Part shown: positions 33,185-44,704 of the stretch, in pieces | Numbering within the stretch: position 1 is the first letter of the stretch | Layout: each line of letters begins with the position of its first letter | NCBI RefSeq assembly: GCF_023856365.1 | Contig: NW_026042837.1 | Span: 1 to 64,000 of the forward strand | DNA length: 64,000 nucleotides | Direction of reading: 5' to 3' | DNA from: Brienomyrus brachyistius | Lineage: Eukaryota > Chordata > Actinopteri > Osteoglossiformes > Mormyridae | Program-made: the position numbers and the translations under genes | Notes under the pieces: model-generated | Databases searched by the model: none | The model's input: only the letters and a program-made list of their open reading frames with translations | Told to the model about the DNA's origin: nothing

Positions 33185-33310
33185 TTCGACCAATCAGCAA
33201 ACATTATTCTGACAGCATAGCTGGGAAACCAATGAAAAGTGAGTGCAACGTTCTAGAACTTGACTTCGGGTTGACGCTCCCTATAAAAGAGCTGGGTACT
33301 GCTTCAAGGC
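33185..33310 (+). promoter_or_regulatory. Heat-shock-like Pol II promoter
   Basis: CCAAT boxes at 33,190 and 33,229, a perfect heat-shock-element core TTCTAGAA at 33,251-33,258 continuing as CTTGACTTC, and a CTATAAAAG TATA box at 33,281. The order and spacing (CCAAT, HSE, TATA within 100 bp) are those of heat-inducible vertebrate promoters. Transcription would start near 33,310-33,320. Confidence 0.55.
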
Positions 33311-33669
33311 GTTCAGTTGGCGCTACCTCCTGATAGAGTAGCACTGTACGGCTCTTGTTCCGTAAAACAACATCAAAAGGATGAAAAAAAAAACAATATT
33401 TAAAGAAGACGAAAAAAATCAATTTTTAAAGAAGACGAAAAAAACATCGTCTAAAAAAATAAGCCAAAAAAATAATATCCGAAGAAGGAAAAACATGCAA
33501 AGTAAAAAAAAACAAACAAAAATAAAAAACAATATCCAAAGAAGAAGGAAAAAAACATCCAAAGGGAGAAAAGAAGAACTGAAGGGCCAACGAGGTAGGA
33601 GGAAATACAAATTTCGTTTCAGCACCGTTGGAGTGCCAAGCCGTGAAAAGCATTTGGCCAGAAGACAAG
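33311..33669 (+). CDS. Candidate first exon, Lys-rich, with splice donor
   Basis: Begins below the promoter and ends at GACAAG|GTAAGTG (33,669/33,670), a near-ideal donor. An ATG at 33,381 opens a frame of ~96 codons to the donor, mostly Lys/Arg/Gln from A-rich imperfect repeats (AAAGAAGACGAAAAAAA type), ending with a less biased STVGVPSREKHLARRQ. The repetition suggests an untranslated A-rich leader as much as a protein. No second exon was found before 34,200; the gene may have been truncated by later repeats. Confidence 0.3.
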
Positions 33670-34189
33670 GTAAGTGTTGTATCTGTTATTTTAAAACAGC
33701 GCTTTTCAAAATGCTGCTTTATAATCGTTTGAGATCGTTAGCCAGTGTGACAGCTGAAGGCTTTTTGAGTTTACCAACATAAAGTTTTATTTCTGTATTA
33801 GGACATTGTCAGGAACAATGATGTGTTCATCGCTATGATGTGGTCAAAAAGCGATGCATTGAATCTTAGAAACATTTGTGATTTTTCAAACGATGCTTTT
33901 CCTTTTATTTAATCAGTAAAATTTCCATCGGTTTTATATAGTGCCCCTTGAAATATGTCTTTAGCTCATTTTCCGGGCATTTTACTAGAATGCATCCTGA
34001 GAAATACACAAGCTCTGCTGCATTTCCGTGCCTCGATGTTTAGTGCCGAGTATAATTGTTGCAGTTGCCTTTTATATATTCCATGAGACCTGTTGGTACC
34101 AAGAGAAGTGTGAGACTGTCAGGGTGAATTTATCATACAATCGCACGCATAAATACCTGAGGGTTGCCAGTCCTTTTGCGTTGTTACAG
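33670..34189. other. No recognised feature (possible intron)
   Basis: AT-rich sequence following the donor at 33,670; no protein-like ORF. Confidence 0.3.
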
Positions 34190-34672
34190 GAGGACTAGAG
34201 CTGACGAGTGTGTTTCTACACACTATCAAGGGCATTGTAGTACAGTTTTCTCAGGTGGGAGAATGCTGCCGATCTCCTATTTGACAATACAGCCCTTGAT
34301 ATATTAGAATATTACAGAACTAGAAGCCTTTTGCAAGGAAGAATGTGAGAAAATCCCAAGTACAAGAACTGAAAGCCTTTCAGCTGGCTATAAGAAGCGC
34401 TTGTAAGCTGTGATATCTGGCAGAGGAGGTGTTACTAAGTACTGATTACGTAGGGTGCCCAAACTTTTGCAGAGTGCCATAATAATGTTTTTATTTTGTA
34501 ATTTTGTTCAATTTATGGCATAAAAAGTAACTATTCATCAATGTTTGCTGAAAATATTGTGTATTTTTCCCCCAGTTCCTAAAGAGACTGTATTAACTGA
34601 TATTGTTGCTTTTGTAATTGAAAAGATGTTATTTGTCAAGGGGTGCCAAACCTTTGCATAAGACTGTACACA
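34190..34672. repeat. Degraded interspersed repeat ending in GCATAAGACTGTAC
   Basis: Contains a frameshifted coding relic (EECEKIPSTRTESLSAGYKK region at 34,340-34,410), GGGTGCCCAAACTTTTGC and, at its right edge, GGGGTGCCAAACCTTTGCAT. These words are typical of widespread fish repeats with Tc1-like ends. No intact frame. Confidence 0.4.
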
Positions 34673-34701
34673 GTGTGTGTATGTGTTTATGTGAGTGTGT
34701 G

Positions 34702-34734
<33 letters not shown>

Positions 34735-34800
34735 GTGTGTGTGTGTATATATTTCTGTATATGCATGTGTATATATATATTTATATATAGTTCACACACA
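34673..34800. repeat. (TG)n/(TA)n microsatellite
   Basis: Interrupted GTGTGT and TATATA runs; the Tyr/Ile/Cys-rich ORFs across it are artefacts of the dinucleotides. Confidence 0.9.
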
Positions 34801-34889
34801 TTCAAACTTATTTGAATACACATTCAAAATTATTTTTATTATTATTATTTTCGTTTTTTTTTTTTTTTGTGTTTTAAAATTTTTTATTT

Positions 34890-35731
34890 TTGCAATGGAA
34901 ATAAAAATAAAGCAGTCCTCCGTAGAGGAGGGGTGGTGGAGGGAATATATATATATATATACATATATATAAAATAATTGTCACACAACTGGGGTGACAT
35001 GCCTTTCCTGCTCACCCAATTTTAGTGCACTTTAGTTATGCATAATGACCTTCTAGTCTCGATACACCCATATATATATATGTATATATATATATAGTTT
35101 TTTTTGTTTTTTTTTTTGCAATAGACAATAAAAATAACGCAGTTCTCCATAAAGGAGGGATGGTGGATGGAATATATATATACATATATATAAAATAATT
35201 GTCACACAACCTGGGTGACATGCCTTGCCTGCTCACCCAGTTTTAGTGCACCTTAGTTATTCATAATGACCATCTAGTCTCGATACACCCATAAATATAT
35301 ATGTATATATATATAGTTTTTTTTGTTTTTTTTTTTGCAATAGACAATAAAAATAACGCAGTTCTCCATAAAGGAGGGATGGTGGATGGAATATATATAT
35401 ACATATATATAAAATAATTGTCACACAACTTGGGTGACATGCCTTGCCTGCTCACCCAATTTTAGTGCAACTTAGTTATCCATAATGACCAACTAGTCTC
35501 GATACACCCATATATATATATATATGTACATATATATATAGTTTTTTTATTAGCAATAGAAAAGAAAAATAACGCAGCTCTCCGTAAAGGAGGGATGGTG
35601 GATGGAATATATATATATATATATACATTTATATAAAATAATTGTCACACAACCTGGGTGATATGCCTTGCCTGCTCACCCAATTTTAGTGCACCTTAGT
35701 TATCCATACTGACCATCTAGTCTCGACACAC

Positions 35732-35792
<61 letters not shown>

Positions 35793-36094
35793 GATATTTT
35801 TTCTTTTTCTTGTGTTTTTTTTTCGCAATGGATATTAAAAATAAAGCAGTCCTCCGTAAAGGAGGGGTGGTGGAGGGAATATATATATACATATATATAT
35901 AAAATAATTGTCACACAACCTGGGTGACATGCCTTGCCTGCTCACCCAATTTTAGTGCAACTTAGTTATCCATAATGACCAACTAGTCTCGATACACCCA
36001 TATATATATATATATATGTACATATATATAGTTTTTTTATTAGCAATAGAAAAGAAAAATAACGCAGTTCTCCGTAAAGGAGGGATGGTGGATG

Positions 36095-36170
<76 letters not shown>

Positions 36171-36273
36171 TTATATAAAATAATTGTCACACAACCTGGG
36201 TGACATGCCTTGCCTGCTCACCCAATTTTAGTGCACTTTAGTTATCCATACTGACCATCTAGTCTCGACACAC

Positions 36274-36328
<55 letters not shown>

Positions 36329-36750
36329 GATATTTTTTCTTTTTCTTGTGTTTTTTTTTCGCAATGGATATTAAAAATAAAGCAGTCCTCCGTAAAGGAG
36401 GGATGGTGGATGGAATATATATATAAAATAATTGTCACACAACCGGGGTGACATGCCTTGCCTGCTCACCCAATTTTAGTGCACCTTAGTTATTCATAAT
36501 GACCATCTAGTCTCGATACACCCATAAATATATATGTATATATATATAGTTTTTTTATTAGCAATAGAAAAGAAAAATAACGCAGTTCTCCGTAAAGGAG
36601 GGATGGTGGATGGAATATATATATATATATATATACATTTATATAAAATAATTGTCACACAACCTGGGTGACATGCCTTGCCTGCTCACCCAATTTTAGT
36701 GCACTTTAGTTATCCATAATGACCATCTAGTCTCGATACACCCATGAATA

Positions 36751-36819
<69 letters not shown>

Positions 36820-37006
36820 TTTCTGTTTTTTTTTTGCAATAGACAATAAAAATAACGCAGTTCTCCGTAAAGGAGGGATGGTGGATGGAATATGTATATG
36901 CATATATATAAAATAATTGTCACACAACCTGGGTGACATGCCTTGCCTGCTCACCCAATTTTAGTGCACCTCAGTTATCCATACTGACCATCTAGTCTCG
37001 ACACAC

Positions 37007-37053
<47 letters not shown>

Positions 37054-37996
37054 GATATTTTTTCTTTTTCTTGTGTTTTTTTTTCGCAATGGATATTAAA
37101 AATAAAGCAGTCCTCCGTAAAGGAGGGGTGGTGGAGGGAATATATATATACATTTATATAAAATAATTGTCACACAACTGGGGAGACATGCCTTGCCTGC
37201 TCACCCAATTTTAGTGCACCTTAGTTATCCATAATGACCAACTAGTCTCGATACACCCATAAATATATATATATATATGTACATATATATAGTTTTTTTA
37301 TTAGCAATAGAAAAGAAAAATAACGCAGTTCTCCGTAAAGGAGGGATGGTGGATGGAATATATACATACATATATATAAAATAATTGTCACACAACCTGG
37401 GTGACATGCCTTGCCTGCTCACCCAATTTTAGTGCAACTTAGTTATCCATAATGACCAACTAGTCTCGATACACCCATAAATATATATGTATATATATAG
37501 TTTTTTTTTTTTCGCAATGGACAATAAAAATAACGCAGTTCTCCGTAAAGGAGGGATGGTGGATGGAATATATATATAAAATAATTGTCACACAACCGGG
37601 GTGACATGCCTTGCCTGCTCACCCAATTTTAGTGCACCTTAGTTATTCATAATGACCATCTAGTCTCGATACACCCATAAATATATATGTATATATATGT
37701 ATTGTTTTTATTTTTTTTTTTTTTTTGCAATAGACAATAAAAATAGCGCAGTTCTCCATAAAGGAGGGATGGTGGATGGAATATATATATACATATATAT
37801 AAAATAATTGTCACACAACCTGGGTGACATGCCTTGCCTGCTCACCCAATTTTAGTGCAACTTAGTTATCCATAATGACCAACTAGTCTCGATACACCCA
37901 TATATATATATATATATATGTACATATATATAGTTTTTTTATTAGCAATAGAAAAGAAAAATAACACAGTTCTCCGTAAAGGAGGGATGGTGGATG

Positions 37997-38068
<72 letters not shown>

Positions 38069-38174
38069 TTATATAAAATAATTGTCACACAACCTGGGTG
38101 ACATGCCTTGCCTGCTCACCCAATTTTAGTGCACTTTAGTTATCCATACTGACCATCTAGTCTCGACACACCCA

Positions 38175-38210
<36 letters not shown>

Positions 38211-38494
38211 GATATTTTTTCTTTTTCTTGTGTTTTTTTTTCGCAATGGATATTAAAAATAAAGCAGTCCTCCGTAAAGGAGGGATGGTGGATGGAATAT
38301 ATATATAAAATAATTGTCACACAACCGGGGTGACATGCCTTGCCTGCTCACCCAATTTTAGTGCACCTTAGTTATTCATAATGACCATCTAGTCTCGATA
38401 CACCCATAAATATATATGTATATATATATAGTTTTTTTATTAGCAATAAAAAAGAAAAATAACGCAGTTCTCCGTAAAGGAGGGATGGTGGATG

Positions 38495-38546
<52 letters not shown>

Positions 38547-38658
38547 TTATATAAAATAATTGTCACACAACCTGGGTGACATGCCTTGCCTGCTCACCCA
38601 ATTTTAGTGCACTTTAGTTATCCAGAATGACCATCTAGTCTCGATACACCCATGAATA

Positions 38659-38707
<49 letters not shown>

Positions 38708-38894
38708 TTTCTGTTTTTTTTTTGCAATAGACAATAAAAATAACGCAGTTCTCCATAAAGGAGGGATGGTGGATGGAATATGTATATGCATATATATAAA
38801 ATAATTGTCACACAACCTGGGTGACATGCCTTGCCTGCTCACCCAATTTTAGTGCACCTTAGTTATCCATACTGACCATCTAGTCTCGATACAC

Positions 38895-38947
<53 letters not shown>

Positions 38948-39157
38948 CATATATATAGTTTTTTTATTAGCAATAGAAAAGAAAAATAACGCAGTTCTCC
39001 GTAAAGGAGGGATGGTGGATGGAATATATATATATATATATACATTTATATAAAATAATTGTCACACAACCTGGGTGACATGCCTTGCCTGCTCACCCAG
39101 TTTTAGTGCACCTTAGTTATCCATAATGACCATCTAGTCTCGATACACCCATAAATA

Positions 39158-39189
<32 letters not shown>

Positions 39190-39398
39190 GTTTTTTTATT
39201 TTTTTCGTAATGGACAATAAAAATAACGCAGTTCTCTGTAAAGGAGGGATGGTGGATGGAATATATATATACATATATACATTTATATAAAATAATTGTC
39301 ACACAACCTGGGTGACATGCCTTGCCTGCTCACCCAGTTTTAGTGCACCTTAGTTATCCATACTGACCATCTAGTCTCGATACACCCATAAATATATA
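34890..39398. repeat. Minisatellite, ~19 units of ~220-275 bp with (TA)n cores
   Basis: Unit: ATAAAATAATTGTCACACAA, GGGTGACATGCCTTGCCTGC, TCACCCAATTTTAGTGCA, a CTAGTCTCGATACACCCAT segment, (TA)n of very variable length, a T-rich run, GCAATAGACAATAAAAATAA and CTCCGTAAAGGAGGGATGG, then a second (TA)n. CCTCC-GTAAA-GGAGG can form a hairpin. GTCTCGA(T/C)ACACCC occurs 19 times between about 35,056 and 39,376. The (TA)n runs reach about 90 bp (36,098-36,166). Subtypes differ in the T-rich run. Confidence 0.92.
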
Positions 39399-40567
39399 TA
39401 CTGAACAAAAATATAAACGCAACACTCTTGTTTCTGCTCCCATTTTTCATGAGATGGACTTAAAGACCTACAATTCATTCCAGATACACAATATTACCAT
39501 TTCTCTCAAACATTTCTCACAAATCAGTCTAAATGTGTGATAGTGAGCACTTCTGCTTTGCTGAGATAATCCATCCCACCTCACAGGTGTGCCACATCAA
39601 GATGCTGATCTGACATCATGGGTAGTGCACAGGTGTACCTTATACTGCCCACAATAAATGGCCACCCTGGAATGTGCAGTTTTTTGCTTTATTGGGGGTC
39701 TGGGGACTCAGAACCGGTCAGTATCTGGTGTGACCACCATTTGCCTCATACAATGCAACACATCTTCTTCGCATAGAGTTTATCAGATTGTCAATTGTGG
39801 CCTGTGGAATGTTGGTCCACTCCTCTTCAATGGCTGTGCGAAGTTGTTGGATATTAGTGGGAACTGGTACACGCTGTCGTATACGCCGGTCAAGCACATC
39901 CCAAACATGCTCAACGGGTGACATGTCCGGTGAGTATGCTGGCCATGCAAGAACTGGGACATTTTCAGCTTCCAAGAACTGTGTACAGATCCTTGCAACA
40001 TGGGGCCGTGCATCATCTGTCTGAGTGGCTGGTCTCAGACGATCTTGGAGGTGAACCTGCTGGATGTGGAGGTCCTGGGCTGGTGTGGTTACACGTGGTC
40101 TGCGGTTGTGAGGCCGGTTGGATGTACTGCCATATTCTCTGAAACGCCTTTGGAGACGGCTTATGGTTGAGAAATGAACATTCAATGCACGAGCAACAGA
40201 TCTGGTTGACATTCCTGCTGTCAGCATGCCAATTGCACGCTCCCTCAATGCTTGTGGCATCTGTGGCATTTTGCTGTGAGACAAAACTGCACATTCCAGG
40301 GTGGCCTTTTATTGTGGGCAGTATAAGGTACACCTGTGCACTACCCATGATGTCAGATCAGCATCTTGATGTGGCACACCTGTGAGGTGGGATGGATTAT
40401 CTCAGCAAAGCAGAAGTGCTCACTATCACACATTTAGACTGATTTGTGAGAAATGTTTGAGAGAAATGGTAATATTGTGTATCTGGAATGAATTGTAGAT
40501 CTTTAAGTCCATCTCATGAAAAATGGGAGCAAAAACAAAAGTGTTGCGTTTATATTTTTGTTCAGTG
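39399..40567 (-). mobile_element. Tc1-like transposon, internally deleted
   Basis: 1,169 bp with terminal inverted repeats of about 283 bp (39,399-39,682 and 40,285-40,567) starting (TA/CA)CTGAACAAAAATATAAA, flanked by TA. It sits inside a minisatellite unit, whose sequence resumes at 40,570. The long inverted repeats are only a few percent different, so the insertion is fairly recent. Confidence 0.88.
39718..40269 (-). pseudogene. Tc1-like transposase, catalytic core deleted
   Basis: First ATG at 40,269; an in-frame non-ATG extension reaches 40,284. The N-terminus has the paired helix-turn-helix (LRERAIGMLTAGMSTRSVAR, then FSTISRLQRRFREYGS, RPHNRRPR). At ~residue 80 (LQDRLRPATQTDDARPHVAR) the frame jumps over the first two catalytic Asp regions to the C-terminus with WPAYSPDMSPVEHVWD, which carries the last acidic residue of the DDE triad. 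At ~183 residues it is roughly half the usual 340, yet the frame is open. It could bind termini but not cut them. Confidence 0.8.
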
Positions 40568-40569
40568 TA

Positions 40570-40600
40570 TGTATATGTATACATATAGTTTTTTTTGTGT
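40570..40600. repeat. Minisatellite unit resuming after Tc1
   Basis: GTATATGTATACATATAGTT plus a T run matches the mid-unit of the 34.9-39.4 kb minisatellite. Confidence 0.75.
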
Positions 40601-41840
40601 TTGTGAAAACGGGTCTTTAATCGGGGAAACGGAGCGGGTAGAGCAGGACGGAACGCAGGCATTGACAAACTACAATGACGGACAGGGCAAACAGGTAAGA
40701 CCAGGACTTAAAATAGGTCATGACTAATCAAAGTAATCGGGCAAAGCAGGAGACGATCAGGGAAGCACACGTGGGTAATCAGGGGGCGTGGCACACACGA
40801 GGAGCGGACAAGCCGGGCATATATGTATATCTATATAAAACCTCATTAATGAGGGACAGGGAACAGAACGGACAGACAGAACTGGCACAGGGGAAGGAGC
40901 CAGGACAAGACTTGACATAAGACAGGAAAGGCAGAGAAACAGATCAGAAAGGGGGACACGGAGGGAACAGGCAGGACAAAAGGACCGGGAGTGAACGAAG
41001 GGAACATCGGGGAAAGAGGAGCAGAAGCCAGAGGGACGAGGGACAAAGAGAGGAGGGACAGAGACAGGAGGAACAAAGCGAGGGGGAGCAGAGGCAGGAG
41101 GGACAAAGACGGGAGGCCAGGGAGAGAAGGAGGGGGAACCAAGAGGAGCCCGAGGGAGACCCAGCGGGCGACGGGAGGCAGCCGGAAGGGCTGCAGGCGG
41201 CCGGGAGGCCGGAGCCGGAGGGGCCGAGGAGACGGGGTGAGGGACAGACGCAGGGACGAAGGAGGGAGTCGGAGGGGAGACCAGGGAAGGGGACGAAGGA
41301 GCTGGAAGGGACCCTGGCGAGGGCAAGGAGAGAGGGGGAGCCGCAGCAGACGGCGACGTCCTCCGACACGCCAGAGCGGGAGGACCAGCAGGCGAATGAG
41401 GAGCCGCCGTCGGGGGGCCCGCAGGCAACCGATAAGACGCCGGAGGAGGGACCGAGGCAGGGCGACGAGGCCGCGGAGGGGGACCCGCAGACGACAGCCG
41501 ACCCGGAGGGCCAGGACCCGCAGGTGCCGACCAAGCCCTAGCGCCGGCGAGGGAGGGCGAGCCAGGGGGCTGGGCGGGTGGGACCCCAGCCGTGCGTCTG
41601 TGTCCTCTCCCCTTATGGGACACAGACATAAGGACCTGCGGCCGGGGTCGGGCTCGTCGGGGTGAGGGTACCAGAGTCACAGGGGGAGAAGGGACTGGAG
41701 TGGGGCCAGGGACTGGAGCTGCAGGCTGCAGAGGGGGCGCCTGCCCGGGAGCTGCAGGCAGGGAAAGCGCCTCGGACGTGGGCGCGGTAGCTGCAGGCAG
41801 CGGAGACGGCTGCTCGGGCTCTGGGGCCGCAGGGGGCACT
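40601..41840 (-). repeat. GC-rich purine-skewed insert with Pro-rich ORF
   Basis: GA/GGA-rich on the plus strand, which gives a 360-codon Pro/Ala/Ser-rich open frame on the minus strand (41,839-40,757) and other long frames on both strands. The frame has no domain and the composition explains its openness. Its right-hand (minus 3') part reads TTAAGTCCTGGTCTTACCTG and ATTAAAGACCCGTTTT, like the poly(A)-proximal part of a fish LTR-type element. Pro-rich predicted proteins of this sort are common in degraded fish retroelements. It replaced about 120 bp of a minisatellite unit. Confidence 0.5.
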
Positions 41841-41863
41841 TATTTTATTATATAAAATAAGTG
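41837..41863. repeat. 27 bp perfect hairpin
   Basis: CACTTATTTTAT-TAT-ATAAAATAAGTG, 12 bp arms. It lies exactly at the junction between the GC-rich insert and the returning minisatellite unit. Confidence 0.8.
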
Positions 41864-41896
41864 TCACACAACCGGGGTGACATGCCTTGCCTGCTT
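41850..41896. repeat. Last minisatellite fragment
   Basis: ATAAAATAAGTGTCACACAA and GGGGTGACATGCCTTGCCTG match the unit of the 34.9-39.4 kb array; the fragment ends where the duplication-start sequence begins. Confidence 0.85.
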
Positions 41897-41900
41897 GTGG

Positions 41901-42140
41901 GATGAGGAAGACTCAGGGACTGGAAATGGGATTAAAACTGAAGATGTGCTCATTCCTTTGTGTATTTACAAATTTTCCTTCCGTCAGACATGAGGAGTTT
42001 GCTGCTATATTTGGCACTAATAGAGATTCTGATGCTGCTATTTTTATTGTCTATTAGTTTGTTATTATTTACAAGTTCTGTTGTGTTTTTGCATTTTTCT
42101 CTTCTGGTTAATTAACTGCTGTCTGTTTGCTGTGAAGTAT
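41901..42140 (+). repeat. Diverged tandem copy of the duplication start
   Basis: 41,901-42,076 matches 42,147-42,330 with scattered substitutions and short deletions (for example the shared GAAGACTCAGGGACTGGAA-like start and the ATGAGGAGTTTGCTGCTATA block). About 60 bp of unmatched sequence follows before copy B begins. The two pieces form an old ~245 bp tandem pair at the boundary of the large duplication. Confidence 0.8.
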
Positions 42141-42417
42141 GAGTGTGGTGAGTAAGACTCAGGGACTGGAAGTGGGATTACAACTAAAGATAACATGCTT
42201 ATTCCTTTTTGTATTGTTTACAAATTTCCTTCCGTCAAACATGAGGAGTTTGCTGCTATATTGTGCACTAACAGAGATTCTGATGCTGCTATTTTTATTG
42301 TTTATAAATGTGTTATTGTTTCCAAGTTGAGTATTCAATAAATGCTAAATTGAGAAATTTTGTGTATCGTTTGTTATTATTAGTGTGATATTTTACCATG
42401 CAAATAGAGGGGAAAAC

Positions 42418-42505
42418 GTCCAATTATCGGCCAAAAAAAATCAGCAGCATATATCGGCCATCGCCTGACCCTTGACTTGAAAAACCCATATCGGTCGACC
42501 TCTAG
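42418..42505. repeat. TATCGGCC-rich repeat fragment (copy B)
   Basis: Copy B equivalent of 278-365; no difference noticed. Confidence 0.3.
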
Positions 42506-42543
42506 TAACAGTACATTCTGTCCAATTCATCCATCGAGTTAAG

Positions 42544-42843
42544 TCACACACCCACTTGAGGGGGCACTCCGGCAGACGTGAGGATGGGGATGTTCTTTCC
42601 GCTATAACATCCACTGCAGAAGTACATCTCGCTCCTGTTCACAGGGCTTACTTCAATGATGAAGCAGGGCTGGTTGTCTGGACAAGAAGTTGTCCTGCTG
42701 CTGGGTCTCGGTGCCGTTTTTCCACCTAAGCTTGAAGGTGGAAATGTGTTCCAACTTGGTCCCTGGGACTGCAGCATAGCCAAACATCGCGAGCAGCGTC
42801 GGCCACACCCACCACCAGAACCATCACACCGTCCTATACACAT
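42544..42843 (-). pseudogene. Unrecognised coding-like remnant (copy B)
   Basis: Copy B of the stretch at 404-703, with the same two overlapping frames. Confidence 0.2.
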
Positions 42844-43824
42844 AAAGAAGAACTAAAACATAGAGTGTTGTGACAATCTATGCGTTAATGTTTGGCAGCA
42901 TAGGTGATTCATTAAAATTATACCGAAGAATGGAAAATGTGATATTTAGAATATTTTTTGCCATTTAGTAGCTAATTTAAGCACTTACCCAATGCCTCAA
43001 TTTGTTTTAGGTCAGTAATGTCTGAGCCAAAAGAATGAATGTATGAATTTAATACAATTCACCCACTCCCACCCACACACAAATCTGAAATTCAATTTAA
43101 GACACTTCTTAAACATTAGTGCATTAACAAAAAAGGAAAATCTTAAGAGATTCAGTAGGATTTTCTATGTTAGACTTAAGCTAATAGTTCAATAGTTTTT
43201 ACATATTTCAATATACCAATTTGACTTTAATGTTGAAACAGATGCTAAAACATGGAATAATTTCATAACTAGAGAAACATGTTATTCACAAACACTAGCA
43301 AAGGTAGCTTATAGTTAAGCTTACTTAAGTCAGCAAGTCAGGCTACAGTGTGTAAGAATAGTCGTAAACGATAATTTGTCTCAGTCTTACATGACAGAAT
43401 AAGTAAACAGAAAATATAAAATGGCTGAAACAGCGTCATTAACGCCAGCTACAGTAGAGGCGCAGAAAAGGTGTCATGACTGAAGTATTCCCAAACTCTG
43501 GAAGACCGTATGCGAGCCTTTTTTGCCGCGTGTTTCTCCAGAGGCTCCGGAGCTCCGCTGGTTGACACAGCCATGTTGGTTCATGTGCAGGGGGACGAGC
43601 GGCAAATTTCTTTTTTGCAGGGTGGTAGGTGATGTCTCATTAATATTTATTAATTTACTTACAAAATGGTGCGGCACTGCATCCAAGCCTGCGGCACTCA
43701 GAGTCACAAATACAGTGGAAACCATTTGTAGTAATTACGTCTGTCTGGCTGATTTCCAACTAATTGATATTTGTATATTTATTACATGAATATAAGGTAA
43801 TATAAGGTAATAGAAGAGGTATTT

Positions 43825-44265
43825 AATGGTTTTCCATCTGAGGAATTTGCAAAAAACTGCAGTGCATGATGGGTCGGACCTAAAGGCTGCCTTAACGTCC
43901 TCATCTGTATGACGACATACATCAAGACTAGGAAGGTGCATAATGTTCATGTCTGGTTGCGTTTGTTGGTCCAGAAAGTAATTCAATTTCGCCATGTAGG
44001 TTACGTTCTTAAAAACTGCTTGGATATAGCCCGATTATATGCTGTGGGCCTTTTAATTTCTTTGTTTACCAGGTAGGCTACCTTCTTTAAACTGCGTTTT
44101 GTTAGACTACATATTTAGGGAGGTCTTTATAAATTTATAGTAGTCTTCATAAATATGTACATAGTTTAGCCTAACCCAGCCACTTAAGGGAGAAAGCCAG
44201 CTCAACTAGGTGTCGGTCCCAAGCCCGGATTAATGGGGAGGGTTGGCGTCAAGAAATAAAGAGAC
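43825..44265. repeat. Dispersed repeat (copy B of 1,685-2,125)
   Basis: Same sequence within duplication copy B; also an inverted relative of 29,886-30,545. Confidence 0.7.
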
Positions 44266-44522
44266 TGTATCTTCACTGCATGACTGATGTCAAAATGTGT
44301 GAAATATGTGGTTGTATTAATAAATGCATTAAAGTAGGTTAATGATTCTGTGCTGTCTAAATTGTATAGAAAATTTCTACGTATAGCCAAACAAATCTCC
44401 TCCTGTTTGAAAAGGCATAGAAAAAGCAATTTAGCCACTAAAACTTTACAGTTTTTGTGAGGGACAGTCGAATTCTCTCGTTTCTCTCGTCAAGTTTTTT
44501 TGTGATCCTGCACCTACACTTT

Positions 44523-44655
44523 GCCGGCCCCAGGAGGATGGGCTCCCCCTTTGAGTTTGGTCCCTCCCAAGGTTTCTTCCTTCTTGGGAGTTTTTCCATG
44601 CTATCGGCGCCTATGGCTTACTCACTGGGGGCTTTGGGTGGGCATGATATAAAGC
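44523..44655 (+). repeat. LINE 3' UTR fragment (copy B)
   Basis: Copy B of 2,383-2,515. Confidence 0.75.
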
Positions 44656-44704
44656 AAAGCATTTTCCCTCCCAGTTTCCTCCTCTGGTCCACATTGCAGG
44701 ACCA

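Noticed and set aside
34618..39302. Many Tyr/Ile-rich ORFs (YIYIYI...)
   Set aside because: Direct translation of (TA)n microsatellites.
34890..39398. CRISPR-like spaced repeats
   Set aside because: Units are long, spacers are (TA)n rather than unique, and there are no cas genes; the context is a vertebrate genome.
40757..41839. 360-codon Pro-rich ORF as a real gene
   Set aside because: Composition alone opens long frames on both strands here; no domain, signal peptide or splice context.
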